Assembly (NCBI GenBank): GCA_051530055.1
Contig: CM121341.1
Span: 3,224,001 to 3,288,000, forward strand
Origin: Neoechinorhynchus agilis
Lineage: Eukaryota; Acanthocephala
Reading direction: 5' to 3'
DNA length: 64,000 nucleotides
Position numbers and translations under genes: made by a program. This document shows positions 22,624-33,170 of the stretch, in pieces. Numbering within the stretch: position 1 is the stretch's first letter; the number at the start of each line of letters is the position of its first letter. The notes under the pieces are model-generated. The model was given only the letters and a program-made list of their open reading frames with translations. It did not search any database and had not been told where the DNA came from.

Positions 22624-23239
22624 ATGTTCATGAACTTAACAAAAAAATTTATTTCATCGAATTTGGTGAGATTAAAAATTGCTCAAAGGTTTAACTTTGT
22701 TCAATGCCCGTCAACAAGTCCAACGGTGAATGGAAAAACGTGGATTTTGGACACACCGATTTCAGGGCATCCGCAAATCATATAGATATTGATTTTGTGC
22801 TTCAAAAATCAATATCATAATTCCGAAAATCTATCAGCCTATAAATCTACCTTCTTTTGATTGTACATCGTTAGATCTACCCTCTCCTTCGAAGTCTAAT
22901 GTAGAGGCTAAGGTGCGAACAACAAAATTGCGGAATGTTTTAATGTATCGTAGACGGAGAATGAAGAAGCACAAGAAAAAGAAATGGTTAAAAAAGTACA
23001 AATTTGTTCTAAGAAAGGTTATTATGCAAGAAGAAAAAGAGTTGAATGCCATCAATGCACTTGAGAAAAGAATCGTGGAAGAGAGAGTCGAAAAGTTTGA
23101 TCCCATTGAATGGATGGAACGGGAACTTGAAAAGGCGAAATTTGTTGGATACAGAAGCCCTTCGGCTAAGCAAATCGATGAACTAAGAGATCAAATCGAT
23201 AAATTGCTAAAGTTTTCGCATTTTCGTATGGGCTACTGA
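22624..23239 (+). CDS. Mitochondrial small-subunit ribosomal protein mS38 (AURKAIP1/Cox24 family)
   Basis: The second exon (22838-23239) encodes a proline-serine linker (LPSFDCTSLDLPSPSK) and then the diagnostic basic block KLRNVLMYRRRRMKKHKKKK, continuing WLKKYKFVLRKV. The mS38 family C-terminus has VLK-RRRKM..HK...K...K.+FLR+K, which inserts into mitochondrial rRNA. A first exon from ATG 22624 encodes MFMNLTKKFISSNLVRLKIA, a plausible mitochondrial presequence. The AG at 22836-22837 starts exon 2 in phase. A GT after about 22726 would join in phase, but coding-like sequence continues beyond it, so the donor is uncertain. The tail after the basic block is longer than usual. Confidence 0.7.
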
Positions 23240-24320
23240 TGCGACGGTCTACAATTCTTAGCAAGTGTGAAAATCTGGAAATTTCAATGTTTAACACGAT
23301 TACCTCAAGTCTTAAACCGAAATCATTAGGCTCGGTTCATTCCTTACGTCTATAAAAAAGTCAAATGTTTTGGGGCATTCTTCATTAAAATATAATTTCA
23401 ACAATTAGATTTCATAATGCAATCGTGGCCAAAATAGTCTTGATTTGAAACGATTTTTCTACCTGTTGCTACGGAATTAGATTATCTTGCCATATGAAAG
23501 ATATATTGACGCTTAAAACTTTATAAATGAACTGAAATATCAATGACTGCAATTTTCCGTCTTTGCTTCTATTTACGAATTAAAAAATCACATTAATTTC
23601 AAATCATTAAGAAAAGTGTAAACTTTTGAAGAGAATGATTCCTAAAAATTCCTAAATGCCTTTTGAAGGACATCTAATTATTACCGTCATTCGTTAGAGC
23701 GTACCGATAAGCATTATTGTTGGTCTTTGATAACGAGGAGCTAATAACGTGTTTTCTTAGACTTTTATTTTTTATTCATGTACATTTCTAAAATTCTCAG
23801 CAAAAGCAATTCATTGTCAATAAAGGCTATATTTACTTTCTGCTCCTAATTTTTTATTCGTATAAACTTGTAGAATGCTTCCGTTTTCAATAAATATGCT
23901 ATTGGATTCCTACTTTTTGTTATTAATTTATGTTAACCTCTGAGATTTATAAAAATAGATCCATTTTCAACTAAGATTTTTAGCTGTAGTTCATTTCCTT
24001 TATTCTATATGAACATCTTTTTCATCATAAAATATTTGTTTGCTTGTAGCAATCAACGCGGTTAATTGGAACAAGGATCTGAGACAATTTAAAAGGTCTT
24101 CTTCGTGTAATAGCTTTGAAGCGAATGTTGTCTCAAATATGCGAGAGCAGTCAACCAATTTCCTCTTGACATCACACTTCCGTCTTTTTAATTAAGAAAC
24201 AGAATCGTGAAAGATATATGTTTTTAATGGTTTTTTGATTATTCCAGTTAGAAGATCAAAGCGTAAAAGCAATCATGGTTAAAATTAATCCTTTCGACGC
24301 TATTGGCTGTATCATTTCAA
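23240..24320. other. Long upstream region of the homeobox gene
   Basis: About 1.1 kb of AT-rich sequence without a supported gene. Its position suggests regulatory sequence for the downstream homeobox gene, but this is inference only. Confidence 0.4.
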
Positions 24321-24325
24321 ATTTG

Positions 24326-24333
24326 TATATAAA
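24326..24333 (+). promoter_or_regulatory. TATA box of the homeobox gene
   Basis: TATATAAA lies 64-71 nt upstream of the first ATG (24397), which is the right distance for a start site near 24355-24360. An ATTGG (reverse CCAAT) lies about 25 nt upstream at 24302. Confidence 0.6.
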
Positions 24334-24396
24334 CCTTAAGGCCCCACATAAGCATAAAAACTTTAGCCAACAATTTTGCGTCGAAATTCTTCGCTT

Positions 24397-25108
24397 ATGG
24401 ACGACAGATATTTAAATTCAACTTATTTGTACAATGGACAATCACAATATTACGCCACAAGTTACTACCCGGTGCCTGATTCTTCACTAGTTAAATGTTG
24501 TTATCAAGGGTAAGTTTTTGAGCATGTTAGCTTTTTAATTTTTAATCAAAAGGCACTCAAATAATTCTGCTTGTCGGCAAGAGTTTATGGATCAGTCCGT
24601 TCATTGTAAAAACAAAATGCATTTCACTTCACCGCCAGAACATTACTTTACAGTTGGGTTCAATCAAGACTGCTATCATCAGCATAACTCGTATGCCTTC
24701 AATTATTTAAGCGAAGAATATTCCAGGAATTCTGAGTTAAAAGAGGATCCACAAATCAATTGCACCCAACAAAGTGCTATTCTAAATTCATCTCGAAACG
24801 ACGTTAATGCTTTTATGTTTCCCGATAAAACAAACGTGCCTAGATTTGAAGAAGGAACCAATATATCCGCCGAGTTCTCTAATGCAAAGGAAAAACTATT
24901 TCGGACAAGAAGAACACGCACTAAGTTCAGCCAATCACAACTCGCCTTTCTCAACGATAAATTTCGATTGGTTCAGCATCCTGATATTAAACAACGTGAA
25001 ATTTATGCTGCACGAACTGGACTAAGTACCAATTGCATTCTTATATGGTTCAAAAATCGGAGGGCGAAGGAAAGACGTTACAGGCAGATAAGTAGCGCAA
25101 ACTGCTAA
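24397..25108 (+). CDS. PRD-class K50 homeobox transcription factor
   Basis: Two exons (24397-24509 and 24553-25108) join in phase over a 43-nt intron, giving 222 residues. The homeodomain is at about residues 156-215: RTRRTRTKFSQSQLAFLN, YPDI-like HPDIKQREI and the recognition helix WFKNRRAKERR. Lys at homeodomain position 50, with RAK after it, is typical of the Otx, Goosecoid and Pitx group, which prefer TAATCC sites. Helix 1-2 residues are highly derived, so I do not assign an orthologue. The N-terminal half is rich in Tyr, Asn and Ser. A clear TATA box precedes it, and AATAAA lies near 25135. Confidence 0.85.
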
Positions 25109-25975
25109 TAAACGACTAATCAACGGTTTTTGCGCAATAAATGTCGTCTGTGCTCGGGCACATCACAAAATAGATTACGATAATTTTATTTTATTTTTCA
25201 TGGCTCGCTCGAAATTTGTTAGCCTATGAGATAAATTTCTCCTATGGTTTATTAATTTTCAATGAAATTTACCATTCGTTCTTAAGTAATTAAACTTAGC
25301 AACTTTACCTCTCGAAAATACTTTTTATTTGCGCAAATGAAGCTGCAGTTTTTCAAATGCTTTAATATTTTAATTTTTATGTGGATAAACAAAATATTTA
25401 AAAAATAAGTAAAAAATTCTGTCAGCATCAAATTTAAAAACGAAACGATCTTTTAATGTCTTTTAGACGTTCTGTCAATATAAATTTCATAAATAGATAA
25501 TTATATAATTTTGCCACCGAAGATTATCGCGCATTTTAAAAATTAAAAAGCGTTGATTTCTGTGGAATAAAATTATGATTAGGACGCGACATTAAATTTA
25601 GATCATCAAAAATTGATTTCTTACACAAGAAAATGGAAATCAAAACAAATTTAATTAGTCGCATAGTATTTTATAAGAAACTGCAAAATTCTTAAGAAAC
25701 GAAAAAACACTTGTTATAAGGAAATATTATGTTGGTAGTAATTTTTCAACATACATTTTGCATGTTAATTGAATTTACTTTTAGACTAACTTGAGAAACA
25801 ACTTTGATAAAGACGCACAAATGTGCCGAAATATCAGAGTCAAAAAATCATTTCAATTTTGTTCCATAACTGAACACTTTACAATAATACAAATTAAGAA
25901 CGTTGTTGGAAATATAAGCAAACGGCAACACACAACCACTTTTTAAATATTTTTTAAAATAATAAAAATACCCAC
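25109..25975. other. Intergenic, AT-rich, with one hairpin repeat
   Basis: Contains the hairpin repeat at 25805-25836. No gene is seen. Confidence 0.45.
25805..25836 (+). repeat. Degenerate hammerhead-like hairpin
   Basis: TTGATAA is followed by a GCACAAATGTGC stem-loop and then CGAAATATCAG. The order resembles CUGAUGA, helix II, GAAA of a hammerhead, but two core bases differ. Related to the repeats at 37.8 and 59.0 kb. Confidence 0.5.
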
Positions 25976-27358
25976 TCATTTATCCAGTTCCGAATCACCA
26001 TCATCACCATCATCATCTTCATCATCATCTTCTTCTCTTTCTTTAAATAGACAATCCTGAGGTTGAAAATTCTTTAGATGATAAATGTATTTTCCAGTTG
26101 ACTTATCTTTTTCTTCAACCATTATAATTTTTTCGCCTTCTCTATATGAGTTCCACCCATCCTTTTGTTTTAAAGTCAGTTCCGATTCGGGATCTTGATC
26201 ATTTGGGCAAGCATTATTCTTAAGTTTCCGAAATTCGTCTGCTCTTCGTGCTAAAACATCAAGTGATTGCAATATCAACGTTTGATATTCTATAAATGAT
26301 CTTTTAGGGCTCAAATAATTCTTTCCAGACTGAAGCAAAAGGTTTGCATTAATTTCCCTCTTCCATTTCTCACGCTGTAACATTTTGATGCAATAATCAA
26401 CGTGATGTTCAGGAATCTCCACTTGAGAATTAAATTCATTTTGATCAGTAAACTTGTTATCAGTTGAAAGTAATGAATAGTCGTTGCACTTTATAAGTGT
26501 ATAATCATTAGCTAAAATTTTAGCAGAAGCTTCCAGTAATTTTCCCTTTTGACTCACTACATCCGGATAATCACCATATTCCTCACTATCTTCCAACAAT
26601 GACTCATTCTTTTGTTCATTGGTAGGCTCAGAATCGTCTTCGTCACCATCTAAAATACAAATTTCTTCGTCCTCTATCGAATCGTACAAGAGCTTTTCAA
26701 AAAAATCGCTAATTATTGTGTCGTCGGAACTTTCATCTTCTGGACTTCCTTCATTTTTCAGCGTATTCGATTTTATAGCGCCTTTATGCTGTTCAGAAAC
26801 CTTTTCATTCGTTAAAGATTCACTTACAGCAATGTTTGTTCTTCTTAGAAACTGACTACTGCTTTTATCAATTGAACTATCATCACTCAATGCATCAGCC
26901 TTTCCCGATGGAATCGTGATATTAGTATCGCCCATTGTGTTCAATCTCTTCTTTATCGCTTCCTCCATCTTTTTACTAAGAAAACAACCCCGATTTCTAC
27001 GCATCATATTTTTCACCAATGAAACCGCAATAAAAGTGTACACTCCAAACGAATAATTAATAATGAATTCCAAATTCTTGGTCTTAAAATTAATAGAAGT
27101 TATATCTTCCTGCATGATAACTGACGCATCTTTCTGAAGTAACGAAAATTGATCAACAACGAGGCTGGAAATAAAGCAAGCCTTCTCAAAATCAATTCCA
27201 ATTCTGCAAATCACCGAGCCGTTCGGTGTAAACAAAATAAACATCTCGAAATCTTTCTTTTTATAGCGATTCTGTAATTTCACGGTCAATGTCTCTATCG
27301 CTCTATCTTTCTCTTCATCTGTGCCACGATTATAACGAGATTCGCGGCATTGATCCAT
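25976..27358 (-). CDS. Unrecognised acidic protein, 460 residues, single exon
   Basis: I do not recognise the family. The N-terminal ~120 residues alternate hydrophobic strands and helices (FEMFILFTPNGSVICRIGI, NLEFIINYSFGVYTFIAVSL), weakly like a roadblock or longin fold. The middle (about 150-260) is disordered and rich in Ser, Asp and Glu. A helical, charged region with a KWKREINANLLLQ stretch follows. Near residues 390-430 lies a WNSYREGEKIIMVEEKDKS strand region, and the protein ends in about 20 mostly Asp and Glu residues. It is a long intact frame, so it is probably a real intronless gene. It starts at the first Met, 27358. Confidence 0.65.
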   Translation of the reverse strand: MDQCRESRYNRGTDEEKDRAIETLTVKLQNRYKKKDFEMFILFTPNGSVICRIGIDFEKACFISSLVVDQFSLLQKDASVIMQEDITSINFKTKNLEFIINYSFGVYTFIAVSLVKNMMRRNRGCFLSKKMEEAIKKRLNTMGDTNITIPSGKADALSDDSSIDKSSSQFLRRTNIAVSESLTNEKVSEQHKGAIKSNTLKNEGSPEDESSDDTIISDFFEKLLYDSIEDEEICILDGDEDDSEPTNEQKNESLLEDSEEYGDYPDVVSQKGKLLEASAKILANDYTLIKCNDYSLLSTDNKFTDQNEFNSQVEIPEHHVDYCIKMLQREKWKREINANLLLQSGKNYLSPKRSFIEYQTLILQSLDVLARRADEFRKLKNNACPNDQDPESELTLKQKDGWNSYREGEKIIMVEEKDKSTGKYIYHLKNFQPQDCLFKEREEDDDEDDDGDDGDSELDK

Positions 27359-27693
27359 TTAGGCAAGATTTTCCAGTACTAATTATTATACACCAAAATT
27401 GATCGAATTTCGGTTGTTATAGTGAAATTTGCAAAATCGAAAAAAATTGACTAATTTCACATTTCAAAGCTTTGTATTTCCGGTGTTAAAGACTAGATTG
27501 ACTCTCTCGAATGATTTTATCGTTATTTACTCTTCGTCAAATAAAGAGAGTCGGCGGCTTAAATTGTCGATATTTTTTCTTATTGTATTGTTATCCGGAA
27601 AATACACAAACAAGACCGGAAAATACACAAACAAGAATCGAAATTGAACTTTTTACATTACGAAACACTGACGGAAAGATGAAATTTAAAGAA

Positions 27694-27954
27694 TTAGTCG
27701 CCTTCATTCTCTTCGATTTGTTTGAAGTTACGAATAGTTTGCAAAAGTCCATTGGAGGTGGAAACCAAAACAGTTTTTGTTGTGTTCAATTTAAGCAATG
27801 ACCAGAAATCATAATCTGTTTGTTTACAGCTTTTCCATGTCCTTACGTCATAAATATATACTTTGCCAATAAACAATCGAAATTCTCTGGCTCTTTCTGT
27901 CTTATAATGAAAGAAGCAATAGTCAGGGAACACGGAAATGAATGTATCTTCCAA
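27694..27954 (-). CDS. Hypothetical exon, duplicated
   Basis: 86 codons beginning MEDTFISVFPDYCFFHYK and ending RNFKQIEENEGD. The composition is protein-like (Trp, Tyr and charged residues). A minus-strand acceptor-like CTTCTTAG lies just upstream, at about 27971. It may be a terminal exon of a gene whose first exon lay near 28.6 kb, or a duplicated gene piece. No family recognised. Confidence 0.35.
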   Translation of the reverse strand: MEDTFISVFPDYCFFHYKTERAREFRLFIGKVYIYDVRTWKSCKQTDYDFWSLLKLNTTKTVLVSTSNGLLQTIRNFKQIEENEGD

Positions 27955-28114
27955 TGAAAGCGGAAATCTAAGAAGAAATGAGCACGTGAAGTCAGCGGCT
28001 TAAATTGTCGATATTTTTTCTTATTGTATTGTTATACGGAAAATACACAAACAAGATATCGAAATTGAACTTTTTACATTACGAAACACTGACGGAAAGA
28101 TGAAATTTAAAGAA

Positions 28115-28375
28115 TTAGTCGCCTTCATTCTCTTCGATTTGTTTGAAGTTACGAATAGTTTGCAAAAGTCCATTGGAGGTGGAAACCAAAACAGTTTTTG
28201 TTGTGTTCAATTTAAGCAATGACCAGAAATCATAATCTGTTTGTTTACAGCTTTTCCATGTCCTTACGTCATAAATATATACTTTGCAAATAAACAATCG
28301 AAATTCTCTGGCTCTTTCTGTCTTATAATGAAAGAAGCAATAGTCAGGGAACACGGAAATGAATGTATCTTCCAA
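28115..28375 (-). CDS. Hypothetical exon, second copy
   Basis: Same 86-codon frame as at 27694-27954, with one Gly-to-Cys change in RLFIGKVY. A possible first exon starting MESYKIVEFEGCAWNFFF lies on the minus strand near 28660, but I could not join the two confidently. Confidence 0.35.
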   Translation of the reverse strand: MEDTFISVFPDYCFFHYKTERAREFRLFICKVYIYDVRTWKSCKQTDYDFWSLLKLNTTKTVLVSTSNGLLQTIRNFKQIEENEGD

Positions 28376-28540
28376 TGAAAGCGGAAATCTAAGAAGAAAT
28401 GAGCACGTGAAGTCAGCGGCTTAAATTGTCGATATTTTTTCTTATTGTATTGTTATCCGGAAAATACACAAACAAGATATCGAAATTGAACTTTTTACAT
28501 TACGAAACACTGACGGAAAGATGAAATTTAAAGAATTCAA

Positions 28541-29705
28541 GAACTCGGACTGTAGCTTCAGAAAATCGTTTCACGAATAAAGAAAAAGTTCCACGCACAC
28601 CCCTCAAATTCCACGATTTTATATGATTCCATCACACTAATCGATACTTTGTAATTGGTTATTGATGACGTATAAACTATTCATCGAAGTACGGAAGAAT
28701 CGGAACTGGTTTTTGGGATGAATGCGCGTAATGCTTTTAAAATTGGTTGAACGTTGCATTGTTCAGGTTTTAGCTTTCTGAGGATAATTTCTAAATAATT
28801 TATTAAGTCATTGCTTTTGGAGGTTCATTCTTGTACAATAATTGACTGAAGAAGTCCAGTGTGATTGGACGATATATTTCAATTAAAGTGATTCTTTGAT
28901 ATATAATTTTCGCCCACTTCCACATACTCGCAGATTTTATCTTTAAATATCACAAGGTTGTTAGAGTTTATCTTTTTTTGTCTCCCCAAATATAGAATTG
29001 AATAAATTACTCTAAAATTTCAGCCATATAAAAACATGAACATTTTAAATTTGGCTAGTTTTTTCGCACAACTTTAAAGCCCTATTTTCGTATTTCGATC
29101 GATACGATTAAACCGGATTTTCGTCAGAAATTCATTCAATTTTACACGTTTTCACGATATTCTGCAAAACCGACTGCAGCTATTCGTTTGTTGCACTCTA
29201 CCAACGTGAACAATATTTCAGACTATTAATTTGATGGATGCATTCTTTACTCAGCAAATGCGGTCGTATAATTCTGGTGTTAATTTTTTTATAATATTTT
29301 AATGGTCCAAGACTATTGGAAGCTTGAAGAGAATTTTAAACCTTAACTTCTTTATTTTAGCTTGATTATTAGAGATTTCATTGACCATAGAAAGTTAACT
29401 GATCATAACTGAGCTTTAAAGTATTTAAATGAAAATATTTTAAGTAAATTTGAAACTTTCAATAGCTTTAATATTATCAGTTTGTTTTTATCCAATGAAT
29501 GGTTCTTTTTGAAGCTTTTCTTTATTTAAGAATTTCACGTGCTGAATGGGAACGATCACAATCGACTAAGTTTATAAAGATTTTTTAAATCGCGATGAGC
29601 CATATTTGTGGACTTTAGGTATCTTTTCGGTTTAAGAGCTGCTTAAAAATAGTCTGAATTTTCCGAAAACTTTGTTGTTTTGTTTGTTTATTAATCCAAC
29701 CTCAG
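28541..29705. other. Intergenic, AT-rich
   Basis: Apart from the possible minus-strand first exon near 28.6 kb I see no gene or repeat. Confidence 0.4.
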
Positions 29706-30694
29706 ATGCCACTTTGCGGCCGTTCCAAAATAATAGGTGGAGTAAATCGATCCAAACGGGATATTTCTATTTGTGAAACCTGCAAACAGTGCCGAACGCA
29801 TGTTATGATTGTCTCACATTCGCTTTGTAAGAATTGTTTATGGCCGGAAATTGAGGTTTGGATCTACTCATTTCCCGGTTGAGTAAATAGCCAAGTCTAC
29901 CGACGTTTGAATAAAACTCTTGGTACGTGCGGAATCTTCTTAAAGGATCGTACACTTGTAAACGTGTCGAAACAAAGTGTCAATTCAATCGTTTTGGTCC
30001 ATCTTCTGTCTTATTACTTGGATGATAGAATGCGCCGCGATCCACGCCACTGGCCTTTCAGTTGCAAAAAACATCATTTCTTAATTGCCACTATCGATTC
30101 TGAGGATTTTTGTAGGAACCTTGGATTCCTAGTACATAGACTAAGTGAACAAATTTCCGATGAAAATCGTTTCGAACGACTAAGTAAACTGGCAATTGCG
30201 TTAGATTGCACAAATGTTCTTATTTCCGATTGCATGGATGACATTTGTTCGATGTTTTTATACCAAATCACCTTAAATCGTTCAATTGGCAATTTAGTTG
30301 TGAAACCTCGTCTTTAAAAAATTTGACTAAAATCAATTAAGAATGCATTTTGTCAGAATTCTCTTGATCAAATGATTCATAAACGGTTTCGATCGCTAGT
30401 ATTTTTCAGTCTTAATTCTTGACGAGATTTTACATGGTAATAAGGAAAACTAATGCTTTTGTAGGTGAACACAACAACGTGAATATCTGGCGTCCACTTT
30501 GTAACCTAAGCAGAAAAGAGATAATTTTCTATGCTATATTTAATTCTCTATTGCCTATGTGGACTCCAAAATCACTGACGGAAACCAGCGATAATGCCGT
30601 GTTCAATCTCGTACAGCAGTTTCTAGCAGAAGTTAACCATCGGTCTCCGACGACAAACTGTACAATAACCGCATTAATGGGAAAAATGAAATAA
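29706..30694 (+). CDS. CTU2: Cytoplasmic tRNA 2-thiolation protein 2
   Basis: CTU2/NCS2 partners CTU1 in thiolating wobble U34 of cytosolic tRNAs. Exon 1 (from 29706) has the zinc-binding pairs ICETCKQC and LCKNC. Exon 2 (about 29891-30309) has YRRLNKTLG and the ATP-pyrophosphatase-like remnant LSKLAIALDCTNVLISDCMD. Then come a 27-nt microexon (30410-30436) and a final exon (30465-30694) with VNIWRPLCNLSRKEIIFYAI and TNCTITALMGKM, matching the VRP...KE+.FY block of the family. Introns 2 (100 nt) and 3 (28 nt, 30437-30464) join in phase. The first intron's ends are unclear because the obvious GT at 29856 and AG at 29890 do not keep frame. The product is short for the family (~500 in human). 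Confidence 0.75.
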
Positions 30695-30789
30695 ATACCG
30701 GAATTTCAGGCGATTGTTTCGGAATTTTTTGCCTATTTACACCTGAGAAGTTTGTGTTAATACAAACAAACGAAACAAACACACAACAA

Positions 30790-33114
30790 CAAAACGTTTA
30801 GAACTGGCTGAACGTGTCTCTTCGAAGCTTGCGGACGGGGATGTTCGGGGGGCTGCTCGGTTATTGTCATCCTCCGACAGTTTCGCAAAAGGAGACAGCG
30901 AGACGCTACAAATACTCCGGTCGAAGCACCCACGTAGTAGCGGAAGTTTTGAAATTTCATCTCCTCTCATACAAGACAGGACGCCCACTCAAATTTCAGA
31001 GTTACAAAAGGCCATCTCATCTTTTGCAGATGGTTCGGGTCACGGGCTTGACGGACTAAGACCTCAGCACCTAAAGGACATGATGTCCTTTTCAACTGGT
31101 GAAGCAGCTCTCTCTAGAAAGTGCGCTTTCTCGAATAATCGACCGCCTGACTGGAGAGGACCTGAACCCCGTTGCAAAGGACCTATTTTTCGGAGCCTCA
31201 TTGTGTGCGCTCACAAAAAAAGAAGGTGGGATCCGTTCCATCGCCGTATCTTCGACGATACGCCGACTCGCAGGAAAAATTCTGCAAACGTATTACAGAG
31301 AAAACCGGACAGCAACTTCGTCCAGTCCAACTGGGCTGCTGCACATCCTGCGGGGCGGAAGCTATTGTCCACTCGCTCCGAAACTTTGCTACGAGAATCT
31401 CAGAGCCGTGCGTGATTCTTAAGTGTGATTTTCAGAATGCCTATAACTCTCTCAATTGAGAATGCGTGTTCTGCGCAATTAGGAATCACGCACCAGAAGC
31501 CTTCCAGTATTTTCTCAATGCCTACGGGACGGCGACTCCTTTGCATTTCGAAGACCACCTCATTTGGTCCGAAAGAGGAGTGAAGCAAGGAGATCCTCTC
31601 GGTCCAATCGCATTCTCCCTAACAGTAAATCCAATAGCGCATTCTCTCCATGCCAGCTTCAACGCTTGGTACTTGGATGACGCTACGCTCGGAGGTGATC
31701 CCTCCGTTGTACTGCGCGATTTGGAGACGCTGATTAGGGAGACCTCGAAGATGGGCATTTAGCTTAATGCTGGAAAATGTGAGCTCCTTGTATTGAATAT
31801 TGGAGACGCCGCCAAAGTCAAAGAACTAATGGCTGGGTTCGAGGCCGTAGCTCCAGGCCTGAAACTCGTGACTCGGGAACAACTCAGCCTCCTGGGCAGT
31901 TGCGTCTTCGATTCAAATGTGGAAGATGAGATCGGCCATATCATACCGAAACTTTCGTTGCTGTGCGATAGGGTGAGCGCTCTCTCGGCTCATGAAGCCT
32001 TGTTTCTCATAAAGAACGCGCTCTTCATCCCCAAATTACTGTACACGGTTCGCACAGCAACATTTTTCAAACATAAGGTAGGATTGGCTAAGCTCGACGG
32101 CATGGTGAGGGCTTGTCTCGAGCGTATTTTAAATGTCCAGCTTTCAGATGAGGCGTGGCGACAAGCTTCTTAGCCTGTGTCATCTGGGGGATTGGGAATT
32201 CGGGCACTACTCGACCTTGCTTTGCCGGTTTTTCTTGGAACTTTTGAGGGAAGCCTACCAGTCTCGAAGAACATTTTGAAGGAAAAGTTCTGTCTTGACC
32301 GGGATTTCGTGGTGGCGGTTGAGGAATGGTGCCAGCAGACAGGCGCTAACCATGTTCCCGATAATGGCCTCAGACAGTCGATCTGGGATGGACCTCTTGT
32401 CGCGAGAGCTCACAGCTCTCTACTTTCCGGTTCTCGCGATGGGGTCGTCCGAGCTAGACTGTTGGCAGTTTCAACACGAGAATCTGGGGCGTGGTTGGAG
32501 GCTGTCCCTCTGGCATCAGTGGGAACTCTTCTTACCGACGAGATAACGAGGATCGCAGTATCCTTAATACTTGGTCTCCCGATATGCAAGCCCCATCGAT
32601 GTCGATGTGGGTCTTTGGTTGATGCTTTCGGGCGACACGGTCTCTTCTGCAGAAGGTCAGGAGGAAGGTTCTGACGCCATTCTGAAATCAATAACGCAAT
32701 TTCTCGGGCGTTGAGAACGGCGAACTTCCCGAACATCCTGGAACCCGCCCACCTCTGTAGACAGGACGGCCGTAGGCCCGATAGAATTTCGGTCTTCCCG
32801 TGGCGGGAGGGCAAATGCCTTCTCTGGGAGATGCCGCCAATGCAGCGGAAGGGAAGAAAATACGGAAATATCTTCACTTATCGCGGGCTCACTATTTTGT
32901 CCCCTTTGGGGTAGAGACGTATGGAGCGCTTGGCAGCTCGGCACTCTTTCTGCTCCAGGATCTCTCGAAGAAATTGAGAGAGGCAACCGGAGACTCAAGA
33001 GCAGGCGTATTCCTTCGACAAAATATCTCGCTAGCAGTACAACTTGGCAATGCTGCCAGCGTGATGGCGACAGTCGAGGAAGGACAAAAGCTGGAATTCG
33101 GCGGGAGGTGGTGA
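30790..33114 (+). mobile_element. R2-like non-LTR retrotransposon, 5' truncated (copy 5)
   Basis: Nearly identical to copy 1 from about its position 1387 onward, but lacking the 5' part with the zinc finger. It shows the same one-base frame offset after DMMSFSTG. It also has stops near 31458, 31759, 32171 and 32671, and a deletion near 32830 that removes the DATCVDTLA block of the nuclease. It lies about 100 bp downstream of the CTU2 stop. Its 3' end meets copy 6 tail to tail. Confidence 0.88.
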
Positions 33115-33170
33115 GTGTGTTAATTGTCGAGAAATGAAGATTGATTGAATACATTTATTTGATCTTAAAA

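Larger units (their letters stand above)
27553..28540. repeat. 421-bp tandem duplication, 2.3 copies
   Basis: The unit starting near 27553 recurs at about 27996 and, in part, at 28417-28540. Copies 1 and 2 are almost identical. Copy 1 has an extra 21-22 bp short duplication (ATACACAAACAAG repeated). Each complete copy holds the same 86-codon frame on the minus strand (27694-27954 and 28115-28375), differing at one residue. The low divergence points to a recent event. Confidence 0.85.
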
